From: Tanypteryx hageni
Lineage: Eukaryota > Arthropoda > Insecta > Odonata > Petaluridae
Direction of reading: 5' to 3'
NCBI GenBank assembly: GCA_028673005.1
Contig: CM054116.1
Span: 78,628,572-78,692,571, forward strand
DNA: 64,000 nt
A model generated the notes under the pieces. The model did no database searches. It had not been told where the DNA came from and was given only the letters and a program-made list of their open reading frames with translations. Below are positions 1 to 11,559 of this stretch, in pieces; the stretch's first letter is position 1, and every line of letters starts with the position of its first letter. The position numbers were made by a program, and so were the translations under genes.

Positions 1-1210
1 TGATGGACACAAGATGCAATGGCATTTGAATTATTTAGGATATACATCTTCACTCCAGGTATAACAATGGACACTATCCTGTGTTAATTTACATTTTGAA
101 TTTCCAGTAACAAGAGTCAAGTTGTAAAAAGAGTACCGTCGACTGAAATACGTAGCTTGGTCCAGTAGTTTTGGTAATAACATGTTCTTTTGACAGTCAA
201 AACAAAGCAAAACTACATTTTTATCACCAACTTTCAAGAGGTCAAAAATTGCCTGAGCCCTTAGTTTATGTAGATGCTTGTGTGCTCGAAGTTTGCATTT
301 TTTTCTTTCTCAGCTTTGATTTGCTCATCAAAAAGTAAACATGCAGAACATGCGTCAGCTTTAGGGATCCAAATCCAAAATTTTTGTCAATAACATCACG
401 AAAGTAGGATTTTTTGACATGTAGATCAAGTTCCACTGAGCCATTGTACATTTGGTGCAGTTTTGTGATACTAAGCTCTGCAAGTAAGTATTTTCGTACT
501 GTTGATCAATGTCTATTTTAATGTGATTCGATGACTTTCACAGAACTGGCAAATTCAATAATTCGAGCACGTTTGTCTGCATTTTTAGAACTTTTGTGGT
601 CACCGCCCTTTGTTTCTAAGGCAGCAGCACCATCACTTTGAAAATGTCTTTTCAGTACACCTAGCATTGATTTCTTTAATTCAAAGATTTTCAAAAACGC
701 TTCATGGTAAATACTTGACTTAGTTCCATCCCGCATTCAAAAGAAAAACTTGAATGAAAGCTTCTTTTCAAAACGTGTATTATTTACAGCTACAGCTGCA
801 TGGGCAATAATGAAATTGTCTTGCTGAATTTTGTCTTTGGATGCATAAAACACAGAATGAAATTTTTGTATGTCCAACAGTGGTAATGTAGAGCAGTTGA
901 ATGCTTTGTTCTTTTTGGGGTCACAATTTGGATTTCCAGGAGGTCCACTTGCCAAGTACCTGCACAAAATTATTAACGAAACTGGAATGATTCACTTCAT
1001 TCTGTTAATGATGTTACCTCTTTGCAGCAAGGGAAAGTTAAACTATTCTTTAATCTATTTAATACTTTTATCTCAGAAAATAAACACGTGCACATATACT
1101 TACAGCTGCCTTCATTGTTTTTCTCTCTTCCATTCACTCTTGTTCGGTGGTTTTTTTAGAGCTTCATGTGGTGAACACTGCATAAGATGTTCCTCAAAAG
1201 CTTCCTCCAT
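1..1210 (-). pseudogene. Broken copy of a multi-copy, transposon-like arthropod gene
   Basis: Read on the minus strand, an ATG at 1210 opens a short exon (MEEAFEEHLMQCSPHEALKK...) that runs into a GTAAGT donor near 1103; a TTTTGTGCAG acceptor at about 961 opens a second exon. Three open stretches in different frames follow (967-737, 736-518, 451-266) and then 237-31 with the motif FDCQKNMLLPKLLDQATYFS. The order (N-terminal exon, a GDGTK..EAFLKIF segment, KKSYFRDVIDKNFGFG, then LLCFDCQKN..LPK) matches a family of uncharacterised proteins that recurs in many copies in arthropod and cnidarian genomes and is suspected to be transposase-derived. At least three frame breaks show this copy is dead. 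The family name and function are from memory of its appearance and are not certain; the copy also runs off the left edge. Confidence 0.55.
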
Positions 1211-2040
1211 TGTCAGCAATTGTTTTTAAAATAATTCAATCTAAATTAAATTTTTTTAACACGTTCCATAGCTTTGATCAGGCTTTTACAAACCGTCAAC
1301 AATGAGTGCTGTGCCAAAGATCACAACCACATGACAAAATGCAAAGCGCTGATTGGCTGAAATGGATGTCAGATTTTGAAACCAAGATGACATTCAACTC
1401 ATGAGGATGTGGTAGGTATGGAACCAGAGTCTCTACTTTGACCTCATTTTATGCATAGATGTGACAGGTTTTGAAGCAAAATACCACTTTTATCAAATTT
1501 CTCATAATAAAAACCATCAGAAAACGTGCCTAACTCAATCTTTATAAAAAATTGATTTGGTGGGTTTTGATTCTAGGTGACTCATATTACAACATTACTA
1601 ATGAAAATAAATACGTATGGATGATAAGGGTATGAGTAAGTTCATATGACGTATTTTCTCAGATTTTATTAACACAAAAATGCAACTTTTAAATTAAAGG
1701 AAATTTTAGCCAACATGAATATCTCACCCAGATTGTATCCTTTGAGATAGCAAAATAAAAGCTATTTTCACATATAAGCAATATTGATAATATATGTATA
1801 ATCGGATAATTTTGCATTTTTTCAGTTGATAAGGTATTCAAAAGTGTGACAGGATTTGACTGACAGACAATTGAAATTAAAAAGATTTGAGCTGTAAGAA
1901 TTTAAAATATCTGAGTGATACAAATTTTATATTTTGTATAAAGCAGACAATTATTTTACATAATATTTACTGGACAAGTCAAATTTTGAGCTTGTTTTTT
2001 ATCAGCTAAGTATTTAATCTAGCAGATGTTTTGTCTAGAT
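1211..2040. other. AT-rich intergenic stretch, nothing recognised
   Basis: No open frame of note, no splice-bounded exon and no terminal-repeat structure was seen between the broken gene and the hAT MITE. Confidence 0.5.
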
Positions 2041-2381
2041 CAGGGGTCGGCAACCTACGGTCTGTGGGCCACGTGCGGCCCTCTAGAACGCTTTATGTGG
2101 CCTGCAAAGCTGTAATGAAAAAGTGATCAGGAAAATTTCTCATGGGCAATTTTATATTTTTTGAGTAAAATTATGGTCTCAAAGCCTTTTCTGGTGAAGT
2201 TTTAATGCTAGTAAATTATGTAGGCTTGATTTCGTTCATATGAAATCACAGAATCTCTAGAAAACTTCCGATTTATTTGCTCATCCAGCCCGCCGAGGCT
2301 TTCTTGACTCCCAATGCGGCCCTCCGAAACATTCACAACTACAAATGTGGCCCACCATGCAGAAAAGGTTGCCAACCCCTG
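2041..2381. mobile_element. hAT-type MITE, 341 bp, perfect 8-bp target duplication
   Basis: The element starts CAGGGGTCGGCAACCT and ends AGGTTGCCAACCCCTG, giving near-perfect 16-bp terminal inverted repeats of the hAT type. It is flanked on both sides by the identical octamer GTCTAGAT (2033-2040 and 2382-2389), the 8-bp target duplication expected of hAT transposases. No coding capacity, so it is non-autonomous. The intact duplication suggests a fairly recent insertion compared with the other hAT remnants here. Confidence 0.93.
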
Positions 2382-2389
2382 GTCTAGAT

Positions 2390-2835
2390 AAACTGATGGA
2401 TAAGTTAAATAAGTGCACATTTTATTAAAATAATAAGGTACTGCACTATTTATAAATGATATATTATTTTTTATTATTTACTTCAAGTTTTTTTATATAG
2501 ATATCAACAACAGTTTTAGAATCATAAAAAATATAACATTAATAAAAGATCTGAAAAAAATATTTTTCATATACACATATATAGGTAAAAAACCAGCAAA
2601 TATTGTACTAAAATGTAATATTCATTCATATGTAGATGTGTCATAAAACCTTAATCCTAATGAGTATTATATAAACTATTCTTTAAAATGTTGTATTAAC
2701 CAACAATAGAATAATAGCTCATATCATGGAAGACAGTTTTAATGTTGAATGTAGTCACCAGTAACACCATATAAATATGAAAAAATGCTTTTTTAATGCC
2801 ATTAAAAAGCTTTTTGAAGTTTTCTTGTCAACATT
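2390..2835. other. 3' flank of the TRPA gene, AT-rich
   Basis: Sequence between the hAT MITE and the stop codon of the minus-strand channel gene. It probably holds that gene's 3' UTR, but no clear polyadenylation signal could be fixed by eye. Confidence 0.35.
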
Positions 2836-5826
2836 TTAAGTTAAGCTTTGCTTCCTTCCACTCATGTTTAAAGCTAATAGAGTATCCAAGGAACTACAAA
2901 TTTTTTCCAACTTCTTTTTCATTTCGCCAACTTCCTTGCCCAGCCGATTGAGTTCTTCCTTTGGTAACTTCATTTCCCCTGACCACCTTTCCCCAATACT
3001 TCTAAAAGATTCTGACTGAGCACCACATCGACGGCAACACCTTGATGTTGCTGAGAGAGTATCAACTGAACCAGCTCTCTGCTCTGATGCCATTTGACGT
3101 AATTTATTTCGACGTCTTGCCACATCTAGAGCATCAGCTGCCACACTTGGAGGCAAACGGCGATCCCTTGGATCACAGGGACGAACACTAAGAACAACTC
3201 GGTAAGCTGAGGGTGACACTAGGGAAGACCTCCTCATCATTCGGAGTAAACGGAACCTTGAATTAAGTCCGCTAGAACTATCTGCTCCTGCAAACAAAGC
3301 AGACTCAACATATGCAACCAACTCAGTCTGACGCACCAAACCTGTGAGCCCTGCTGTTCTTTGCAAACCTTGGATGTCATGAACAGCAATACCAACAAGT
3401 AGGTTCATTAAGGCAACAGTGACAAGCAGAGTAAAAGTCACAAAAATTATTGTAGGTAACAGTGTTTCTTTAAATGAACTATTATAACTATTAATTAACA
3501 AATCGTCATTCAGTTCTCCAGTTGCGAATATGAGAATTCTTACAAATGACAGCAGTGAAGAGGGGAATTTATCAGGAAAAATTATAATAAAAGATATCAT
3601 AAATGCTATGAGTAAACAACCATATGCAAGAAGAAGCCTGTAAAACTCTTTCAAAACGGTGGTGTACATGTGTACATAAGCAGCAAGAGAAGGAAGGTGG
3701 CCAACAACAGACAACAGATCTATCCATGCACAGAGAAGAGATACCGATCCTATAGGCCTCACCCAACTCTCGTTCTTGCCACTTATACCTTTATTCACAC
3801 AAACTGTCAAAGCACCAGCCACTGTTATCCATTCAAGAATGTTCTGAGGCTGGAAAACATAGTGACGAACTAACACTGTACTTCCTAAAATTCCCAGTCC
3901 CTTTCTCACTATTTCTAGAGCAATCAACACATACAGAAGATAATAGGAAATATCTATCAGGTAATACTCTACGATAAACTGAGCAAACTCACTTGTGGTA
4001 CAATTTTTTTCCTCAATGCCTGTCCAATTGGCAATGAAGCACCTATCATTTGTACAGATCCCATAGAAAGAAAAATTTAAAACAAACAGAGTACAAAAGA
4101 ATATCCTTGCAAGATAGAACTTCCGGACACGATTCCACTTCAGATGAAGGAAAGCACGGCACAAAGGATGCTGAAGAAGCGTTTCTTCTTGTCCCTCATC
4201 CACCATGGTCTTCAAAAACCGTGTCTCACGCCCCCCGCCGTGTCGGATTAACACACGAAAATCGAGACGCACTTCAACCTCCCTTCTTGGGGGAGATTCC
4301 GGGTCGTCGTGATCAGAGAGCGTCAAGGCAGAATCCAGAACTTCCACCACGGTCGACAGGCACGCAGGGGTTCGTCTTGCCACCATACCTAGAGTAGTAG
4401 GTCCATCCTCCTTCCCGCGAGTGTTGTAACACACATGCTCCAACCATTCACAATGAATGCTCAGGGTATGAGGGGAACTTCGAGCCGTTAAATCCGCACC
4501 AGCGCGAATCAATGCGTCCACACAGGCAGGTAATTCGTTCATCGCCGCCAGGTGAAGAGGTGCCCGACTGTAGCTATCTAAAACGCAAGGGTCGGCATTG
4601 GCTTTGAGAAGTGCCTCCACAGTCTCAACTACGGGAACCGAGAACGCGGGACGGCGCCTTCCAGAAACGGCAACATGCAAAGCAGTTCGCCCTTCTAAAT
4701 CCATTAAGTTAGGGTTGGAACCGGCACGTAGAAGTTCGACCAATGCATCAGCTGCTTGAGCTTTGGCGCAGAGATGCAAAGGCGTTTGTCCCCGTGAGTC
4801 GAGCGCGAGAGGGTTGGCGCCGGCTTTGAGCAACACGCGGATGCCCTCGGTCTCACCGTCGCCAGACAATATGTGTAGGGGAGTGTATCCGTTGTGATCT
4901 TGAGTTTTCTCGTTAAGATTGGCTCCGGCTGTCAGAAGTATTGGAACGCAATCCATGTGGCTAAGTTCGGCAGCGACGTGAAGAGGGGCATATCCTCTGG
5001 CTCCGAATGAGTTTACGGAGGCTCCAGCGTCGACGAGTGCCCTAAGACATTCGGTGGAATTAGCTCTAACGGCGTAACCAAGTGCCGTCTCTTCTTCTCT
5101 TTCCACGACTATCTCCGCCCCGGAAGAAAGAAGCAACTTGAGTATGTCCGGAGAATTTCCGAGAGCCGCGCAGTGCAAGGGTCTCAGCAATAATTGATGC
5201 CTACCCAAAGATACTGAATTTACGTCAGCTTTCTTAGAAATCAATGCTCGCGCCACGGTCACATCGCCAGAAAGGGCACAAAGGTGTAAAGGACCCAGGC
5301 CAGTTTCCTCGTCACGAGTATCCACTCCTATTCCTTCGTCCAGCATTTGAACGACTAGATCAGATCGTCCGACGAATGTCGCCCAGAGAAAAATGACTTT
5401 CTTGGACGCAATTGTGTAAGTCTCGAGCGCTTCTGGCTCTTCGGAGTGCCCTTCTACCGCCTCTAAAAATTTAACACCAGAAGAACCCACTAGCCTTCTC
5501 ATGCGATCCATCAAGCTATGCCTGACCCTATCCTTGCATATTTTGACGCTCAAAACGTCAGCTATTTCGTGATGCATTTCAACCCCTACTTTCTCATCTA
5601 AGTCACCTAGATAAACCTCATCCCCTGATGACATGGCATCGTTTGTAATACCGCCCATTTCGCTGTCGTCTTGAGCAGGCCTTATATCTTTTTGCTTTCT
5701 GGATTTCCAACGTTTCAGCAACGATGGAGTTACGGATTTATGTCTCAATGATGCAATCTGCTTTGACGGATTCCTCTCCACTACAGTCAGGTTGGTCCTG
5801 CGATCCATTCTCACCCTCTTCTCCAT
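2836..5826 (-). CDS. pyx: TRPA-family cation channel, pyrexia-like
   Basis: A single uninterrupted reading frame of 996 residues. An acidic/basic N-terminus (1-140) is followed by about nine ankyrin repeats (roughly residues 146-450; motifs such as TPLHLCAK, YAPLHVAAE, RAPLHLAAM). Then come six membrane helices (S1 near 570-590; S5 near 730) with a pore loop of sequence ILIFATGELNDD near residue 770, and S6 ending in MNLLVGIAVHDIQGL near 800. The TRP-like segment GLVRQTELVAYVESALF follows, and a short C-terminal coiled coil (955-985). Known role of the family: insect pyrexia is a heat-gated cation channel of the plasma membrane. The ankyrin count and the post-S6 sequence favour pyrexia over painless or water witch. 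The start is supported by an in-frame TAA six codons upstream. It is intronless in this window. No frame damage seen, so it looks functional. Orthology versus close paralogue within the TRPA group is inferred. Confidence 0.93.
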   Translation of the reverse strand: MEKRVRMDRRTNLTVVERNPSKQIASLRHKSVTPSLLKRWKSRKQKDIRPAQDDSEMGGITNDAMSSGDEVYLGDLDEKVGVEMHHEIADVLSVKICKDRVRHSLMDRMRRLVGSSGVKFLEAVEGHSEEPEALETYTIASKKVIFLWATFVGRSDLVVQMLDEGIGVDTRDEETGLGPLHLCALSGDVTVARALISKKADVNSVSLGRHQLLLRPLHCAALGNSPDILKLLLSSGAEIVVEREEETALGYAVRANSTECLRALVDAGASVNSFGARGYAPLHVAAELSHMDCVPILLTAGANLNEKTQDHNGYTPLHILSGDGETEGIRVLLKAGANPLALDSRGQTPLHLCAKAQAADALVELLRAGSNPNLMDLEGRTALHVAVSGRRRPAFSVPVVETVEALLKANADPCVLDSYSRAPLHLAAMNELPACVDALIRAGADLTARSSPHTLSIHCEWLEHVCYNTRGKEDGPTTLGMVARRTPACLSTVVEVLDSALTLSDHDDPESPPRREVEVRLDFRVLIRHGGGRETRFLKTMVDEGQEETLLQHPLCRAFLHLKWNRVRKFYLARIFFCTLFVLNFSFYGICTNDRCFIANWTGIEEKNCTTSEFAQFIVEYYLIDISYYLLYVLIALEIVRKGLGILGSTVLVRHYVFQPQNILEWITVAGALTVCVNKGISGKNESWVRPIGSVSLLCAWIDLLSVVGHLPSLAAYVHMYTTVLKEFYRLLLAYGCLLIAFMISFIIIFPDKFPSSLLSFVRILIFATGELNDDLLINSYNSSFKETLLPTIIFVTFTLLVTVALMNLLVGIAVHDIQGLQRTAGLTGLVRQTELVAYVESALFAGADSSSGLNSRFRLLRMMRRSSLVSPSAYRVVLSVRPCDPRDRRLPPSVAADALDVARRRNKLRQMASEQRAGSVDTLSATSRCCRRCGAQSESFRSIGERWSGEMKLPKEELNRLGKEVGEMKKKLEKICSSLDTLLALNMSGRKQSLT

Positions 5827-7350
5827 TATGCGGGAATCGATTTACAATGCCTGAAATTTCAATGCGATTACATTGGAGAAACTCCCGTTAATTAGCATTC
5901 GATATATTTTAATTGAGATTTAACATTTATAAAATTATTTTAAAATACGAGTATTCATAGCTAGGGTTATTTCTTTAAATTGTATTGAACTGTTTATCTA
6001 CAACACACGAGGAATTTAATCAGCACTGAAAGCAATTCCCTCAAGTAGTTCCACTTTTGGAAATTTGGCACAAGTGATAAAATGAAAATGACCATAATTT
6101 TTAACAAACGCTACGGTGCCCGAGGAAGTTAGGGCTGTGGCAAACGAAATGGAACCGAGTAATAATACAATTTCCTCATTACGACTTAAATCAATCTGGA
6201 CTAAAAACTAGTTCTGAAAACATCAACAAGTAAAAATTTAAAAAAAAACTTGAAACTAAAGCGAATGCATTAAAAAACAGTGGTATCAAAATTAATTCTT
6301 TATAAACAAGGATAAGGCAACATTTAGTTGCCGAAAACGAGACTATTCTTGAGTTGATCACATTTGCTGGTCAATTAGTTTCAATTATATTAAGCACAAC
6401 ATTTTTAAAAGCAAACGAAAACACAGATGTTCCATTATAGAATAAAGGAAAAATTGATGGTTGCCAAAGCGAACGAACAAAACACGTTTGTACTACTTAC
6501 ACGACTTTCACTCCGAAAGACGTAAAATCCCGCATTAGAAAGAATCTGAACAAATAATATGGTAATTCAAACATAGACACTTCTACACAACACGCCCGTA
6601 ATGCGGCAAATGTGCTTATGTCACAACAAATGTTTTTGAGGAAAATCACATACGGCATGCGTCATAGTCACTAGCTAGTCTGAACGCAACGGCATCGCAA
6701 CCTACGTTGGCTGTGTCCTTTCTCCGGAAATTAAGCGATGACACATTTCCCACTGGCCCGTAAAAACTCGCATTTCAATAGGAAGTTCACATGATATTTC
6801 TAATTACAATAAGGAGAATTTATATCATACTTATTGCTCACTCGAAATGGTTTATAACTTAACATTTCTAAAAATATACTTCACCTTATCTGATATGTGA
6901 AATTATAACGTAATGGCGGAGCCATTAAAACTTTCTTTTGCTAGTTCTCACGGAATCGAACCACTTCCACGCGACATGTTCAGGTCATAAGTCAGGAACA
7001 CACAAAAACACTAGCGCTCACTTTGGCTTACTTCAGAACTATCAAGTGGAAGGGCGTCCCCGGAATTCGGCCTTCAAAAAATAATAAGTATAAATTAATG
7101 GATAACATGTAGATTTAACCATCTTATCACCATGTTATCGGTAATTTCGCAAACTGCAATAAATTTCACATTTAGTATATGCAAAATTTAAACAATTTCA
7201 AGAGCGAACGTCTCCAATTAAAAAATAATGCATTTTTAATGCCAATGCATCCAAAGACTACGGAAATTTTAATTGGTGGAATTAAATTCATGATTTTTAA
7301 GCAAAACTCTCACTGGATTGCAAAATTTATCGGTTGGAGACTTCAATGCC
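5827..7350. other. Upstream region of the TRPA gene
   Basis: AT-rich with scattered CpG-containing patches (for example 6590-6760 and 7040-7070). It should contain the channel gene's promoter and 5' UTR, but no TATA box, initiator or upstream exon could be fixed with confidence. Confidence 0.35.
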
Positions 7351-7351
7351 T

Positions 7352-7441
7352 GTAGTAGCGCGAGGTAAATTTGAAAGGCGGACGCTTAGGAAGATACTTT
7401 TCTAAGAGCGGAATTATGGCAATGTCGTCTCCGATCTATGC
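7352..7441 (-). CDS. Possible terminal exon of an unrecognised protein
   Basis: On the minus strand the acceptor-like TTGTGCATAG is followed by an open frame reading IGDDIAIIPLLEKYLPKRPP, then FKFTSRYYRH and a stop. Unlike the surrounding sequence it is of balanced composition, and the basic, aromatic C-terminus looks protein-like. No partner exon with a compatible donor and phase was found upstream (a donor-like site near 7837 would be out of frame). I do not recognise the protein. It could be a chance open frame of about 29 codons. Boundaries are approximate by a few bases. Confidence 0.25.
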
Positions 7442-7444
7442 ACA

Positions 7445-8480
7445 AGTGTCGTTATCTGGAGCGGCATTTTGTATTTCCGTCTTAGGCGATAGATTTCTAT
7501 GCTAGGGCATTGTTTGAGCATTTCTTGATTGATATTTTCTAGCGACAATAAAAAAGGTCTGCTTTCAAAAATCCCATAACGCATTCGCATCGTCTAAAAC
7601 AAAAAAAAATATTTAAAAATACCTTAAGTTCATTACATTTTTTAACAATTTTATGTTATGCATTAGACAAATCATCCTCAAAAGATGTATTTTCATAACT
7701 GCTTCAGTTATTTTCTTCCGTCTACAAAAATAAACATTCAAACAATGAAAATAGTCTATTATATTTCAATTATGACATGAACAATTTATCAAAAATAACT
7801 CAACTGTTCACATTCGAGGTTCCAGTACTTACCTATGCATTTACTATGCTCAATCTTACTAGAACTATTCCAGCTACCTATTTATGTCATGAGTGATACT
7901 GTTGTTATCTACAAATACGATATTCAAGACTATAATGACAAACAAAATTTTAAAAATGCATTTCAAAAAAATTCTGATATTTGTGTCTGAATGCAGGTGT
8001 TTTTCCCCAACTTTACAGCTAATGCCTGTCTGCTAAGGATCTTATGATCATTTCATTACATCGATTTATGCATTAAAAATCTTCAAAAGTTGCAACAAAA
8101 TATGTTAGCAGTGTTAAAATGATCTAAAACCTTGGATGGGGCACAAGGGTGTAAATATGCCTCTTAAGTCCCAAAATTTGTGAAGGCTAGGTGAGACAAA
8201 AGAGGATCCATAAAGCAAGATTCAAAATGAAAATCATATGGAATTAAATTTTATAGAGCAGTCATTTATGTATTTTATCCTTTGAAATTACACCAATAAT
8301 GAAGCACCATTATAATTTTTAGCATATTATGGTACAATCCAGAGTCTTAAACTCAACGTACACTATTGCTTAAAATGCTTAAAAATACGAGTTCTGAAAG
8401 ATTAAATACAACTAGTGCATTAACCATAAAAAATAATAGTAAGATCTACAAGCCTAATTTAACCATATGGAACAGAGGCA
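7445..8480. other. AT-rich stretch, nothing recognised
   Basis: No long open frame, terminal repeats or recognisable protein fragment was seen between the possible exon and the LINE. Confidence 0.4.
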
Positions 8481-8486
8481 TACAGA

Positions 8487-9960
8487 ATGGGGATACCTTC
8501 CCTGCATAATGACTCGGGTGCCATTATTCATGATAGCGTAGAGAAAGCCAGCCTGTTAAACGATAATTTTGTAAAAACATTTACATCTGTCAGTGACCAT
8601 TGTGTACTTTATGCACCCAAAATAAGGAGTGACCTGATGAACGATATAGTATTTTCTGAGGTGGGAATAGCAAAGCAATTAAGTTCCATCAGACATAACA
8701 AAGCCACTGGCCCCGAAGAAATTCCTCCTCGCATTTTAAAAGAATTAGCTGAAGAAATAGCACCTTTTCTTCGGATAATCTTCAAGAAATCCATTTCTTC
8801 CGCAGAGGTCCCTAGCGACTGGAGGTTAGCACACGTTACCCCGACTCATAAGGGCGGCGACAAGGAGAACCAAGAAAATTACAGGCCAATTTCTTTAACT
8901 TCGATATCGTGTAAGATTCTCGAGCATATACTCGTTAGCAACATAATGCGATTTCATGATAGTAATTTATTGTTAGATGATTGTCAACACGGCTTCAGGA
9001 AAGGTAGGTCATGTGATACTCAGCTCGGTCTTTTTGTTAATTGTATACTGAGAAGCGGAGAAAAGAATACGCAGGTCGATGCCATCTTCTTAGATTTTAG
9101 GAAAGCCTTTGATAAGGTACCTCACAGGAAGTTAATAACGAAATTAGAAACCTTAGGCGTTAATTCTAAAATCGTTACTTGGAACCGTGAATTTTTAAAC
9201 CATAGGAAGCAGAAGGTTTTTATAGATGGGAAATCTTCGAACTTAGTGGAGGTTGTCTCTGGCGTTCCGCAGGGTAGTGTAATTGGTCCGTTATTATTTC
9301 TAATTTATATAAACAATATCAGCTCAGTAGTCAGAAGTAAAATTAGGCTTTTCACGGATGACACCATCATCTATAGAGAAATAAGCAATCCGGAAGACCA
9401 CCAGTATCTCCAAAATGACCTAGAAGGTATTTCTGCATGGGGTAAGGAATGGCAGTTAGAGATCAACCAAAAGAAAAGCTGCATCATCAACTTCTGGAGA
9501 ACCAAGAGTATCTCGTAGGATGTTAATTATTCGTTGGATGGAAGAGAGATTCCAGTTTAAGACTCGATTAAATGTCTCGGAGTCACGATCCATCGTGATT
9601 TCTCGTGGGACACCCACATTTGCCAATTGATAGGTGCCGCTAATAAAAAGCTGGCCTTTATAGGGAGAATAGTTCAAAATAGCTCCGAAAAAGTGAAAGA
9701 ATTATGTTATTTATCCTTGGTTCGACCGCAGGTCGAATATGATTCAGCTGTGTGGGATCCCTACGAAAAGGGACTCACTAACGAGATAGAATAGGTTAAG
9801 TGCAGGGCAGCTAGATTTGTAAAGAGGAATTACGATAGTAAACAAAGTGTAACATCATTAATAGAAAATCTGAAATGGACATTGTTATAGAAACGTAGGC
9901 TGCAGGCCAATTCACTGAAAAATAATCAAACTGGTGCTAGTAATACCTATCCTCGAACCT
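8487..9960 (+). pseudogene. Non-LTR retrotransposon (CR1/jockey-like) reverse transcriptase, decayed
   Basis: An open frame to 9518 encodes the fingers and palm of a LINE reverse transcriptase: NKATGPEEIPPRILKEL, YRPISLTSISCKILEHI, QHGFRKGRS, the first catalytic aspartate in FLDFRKAFDKVPH, and GVPQGSVIGPLLFLIYINNI. The second catalytic motif reads FTDD rather than the usual FADD, so Ala is replaced at a conserved position. A stop at 9516-9518 cuts the frame, but the same frame continues past it with the thumb region (SIKCLGVTIHRDFSWDTHI, RPQVEYDSAVWDPYEKG), broken by further stops to about 9955. The 5' part with the endonuclease is missing, as usual for 5'-truncated LINE copies. The clade assignment is by eye. 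Confidence 0.9.
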
Positions 9961-10133
9961 GCAAAATACTATTCAATGGCATACTTCAATTTTTCTTATA
10001 ACTCCTTACAAAACAAATTCAATTCAGCGTCATTGTGTTGTTGTGCAGTAGTATGTTAACCCCTCAAGCATGTGCGATGCCATATACCATCTAGTGCAGC
10101 ATCCACTTTTACAGTTCATTTATCCTTTATGAA

Positions 10134-10752
10134 CTGATCAATTTAAAGACTTTACAAATAACAAAAATAAACTCAAACTGTAGCCTTCTGATATTGGATA
10201 TAGCCCCGAAGCTCCAACAATTAATAAAATAAAAAGGAGGGTAATGTGTTTACAATAGTCGCCGGTAGGTGATGTGGTGGTGGCATCTAAAAAATGTAAT
10301 TTTAAAAATATCTCTTCAACAATATGGGAAATTGTTTCAAACAAAGGTTGTAGAAAATAAACTTACCTACAACTTTTATTCCAGCATGTTTTACATTTAT
10401 CAAATATTAAAGCAAATATTAAAAAAAACATAAGTGACAAGAGTAAACACCCACTTCCGGTTGACTGATTTTTACCAAAAACTAATCAGCACGTCTTCCT
10501 TTAACAAAAATGTCAAATATAAAATTTCACGATGATCTGATTAATAGTTTTTGAGTTAGAGCATCCACAAAATCCCGGTCACAGACACACACAGAGAGAC
10601 ACCCACAGACATCATCGATCATCGAAGAAATAGTCAAAATATGTCCAGGGGACTTTAAAAACATCTATTTCCATTGAAATCTCAAATTCAATTTTTTTCA
10701 TGAAAACAATAATTTCTCTATACTTCGTATATGGAGAAAGTAAAAATCCAAA
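10134..10752 (-). repeat. Dispersed repeat, copy 1
   Basis: This stretch, read on the minus strand, matches 19217-19853 read on the plus strand over most of its length: the TTACTTTCTCCATA start, the GTGTGTGTCTGTG-rich part, the GGTCAACC..AAGTG segment, the block near CTACAACCTTTGTTTGAAAC and the end near CTTTAAAT. A shorter third copy is at 58165-58330. No protein could be read from it. The superfamily is unknown. Confidence 0.8.
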
Positions 10753-11359
10753 TCTCGCGAACTCCCTCTTAAAAATAAATATTTTTAAGGATCACCATCC
10801 TGACCTGAATATCAGTGGCATAGCCAAGGAGGATGTTTACAAGTTTAAACACCCTCCTTCATGTATGAAAATTAATATATACTTCAATTTTACTTGTAAT
10901 TACACCTAACAAAAAAGTGGTTAAAATGTTCTCATTAAAATTTTGTTCTAGACTGCATTGTTGAATTCAACTTTGGCATTTTAAATTATTACTTTGCTTT
11001 AGTAATATAATCATTTCCTCAACATCTTATGTGTTACTATATGTATAATCAAAGTAAAAATCACCCCAAACTAAGAACAACCTTGGACAGGTAAATGTGG
11101 TGATAATGCGATTGTCATTATAGATACCATTTCGTAATAAAAACCTGAAAAATTCTGGGTCTGAGTTTAAACAAAATTCACGGTAATTCATCACGGATTC
11201 GATTTCTCTCTTCAACAAAAATAAATTTTATTTATGCATAGAAGCGTGTTTCAATTTCATTGTTAAATTTTATAAATCTTAAAATTAAATATATTCCACA
11301 CTCAGTCCTATATTAAACAAACGTCTGAAAGAAATACTCCTTGAATTGAACAAGTCCCG
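10753..11359. other. AT-rich stretch, nothing recognised
   Basis: Only short open frames without recognisable motifs; no terminal repeats noticed. Confidence 0.4.
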
Positions 11360-11394
11360 TTACTGCAGACAATGATTAACATAAACCATGCAAT

Positions 11395-11503
11395 GAGATA
11401 AGCTGGGCAAACGCCATTGTGGATTTTTTCCAGCAAACTCCCTAAGTCTTATCCTGAACCCCTTAAGGGTTCGCAAACCACAGTTTGGGAACCTCTGCTC
11501 TAA
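11395..11503 (+). mobile_element. hAT element remnant (one end)
   Basis: The segment ends with CACAGTTTGGGAACCTCTG, a typical hAT terminal sequence read outward. The partner end was not found, so this is a truncated copy. No coding sequence remains. Confidence 0.5.
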
Positions 11504-11559
11504 GGTCCTTGTATCAGAGAACCTTCCTATACAAATACGCACGTGCATATGCAGTCGTA

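Noticed and set aside
870..1229. Plus-strand open frame of 119 codons
   Set aside because: Antisense to the broken multi-copy gene; no motifs.
4050..4397. Plus-strand open frame of 115 codons
   Set aside because: Antisense to the TRPA channel coding sequence.
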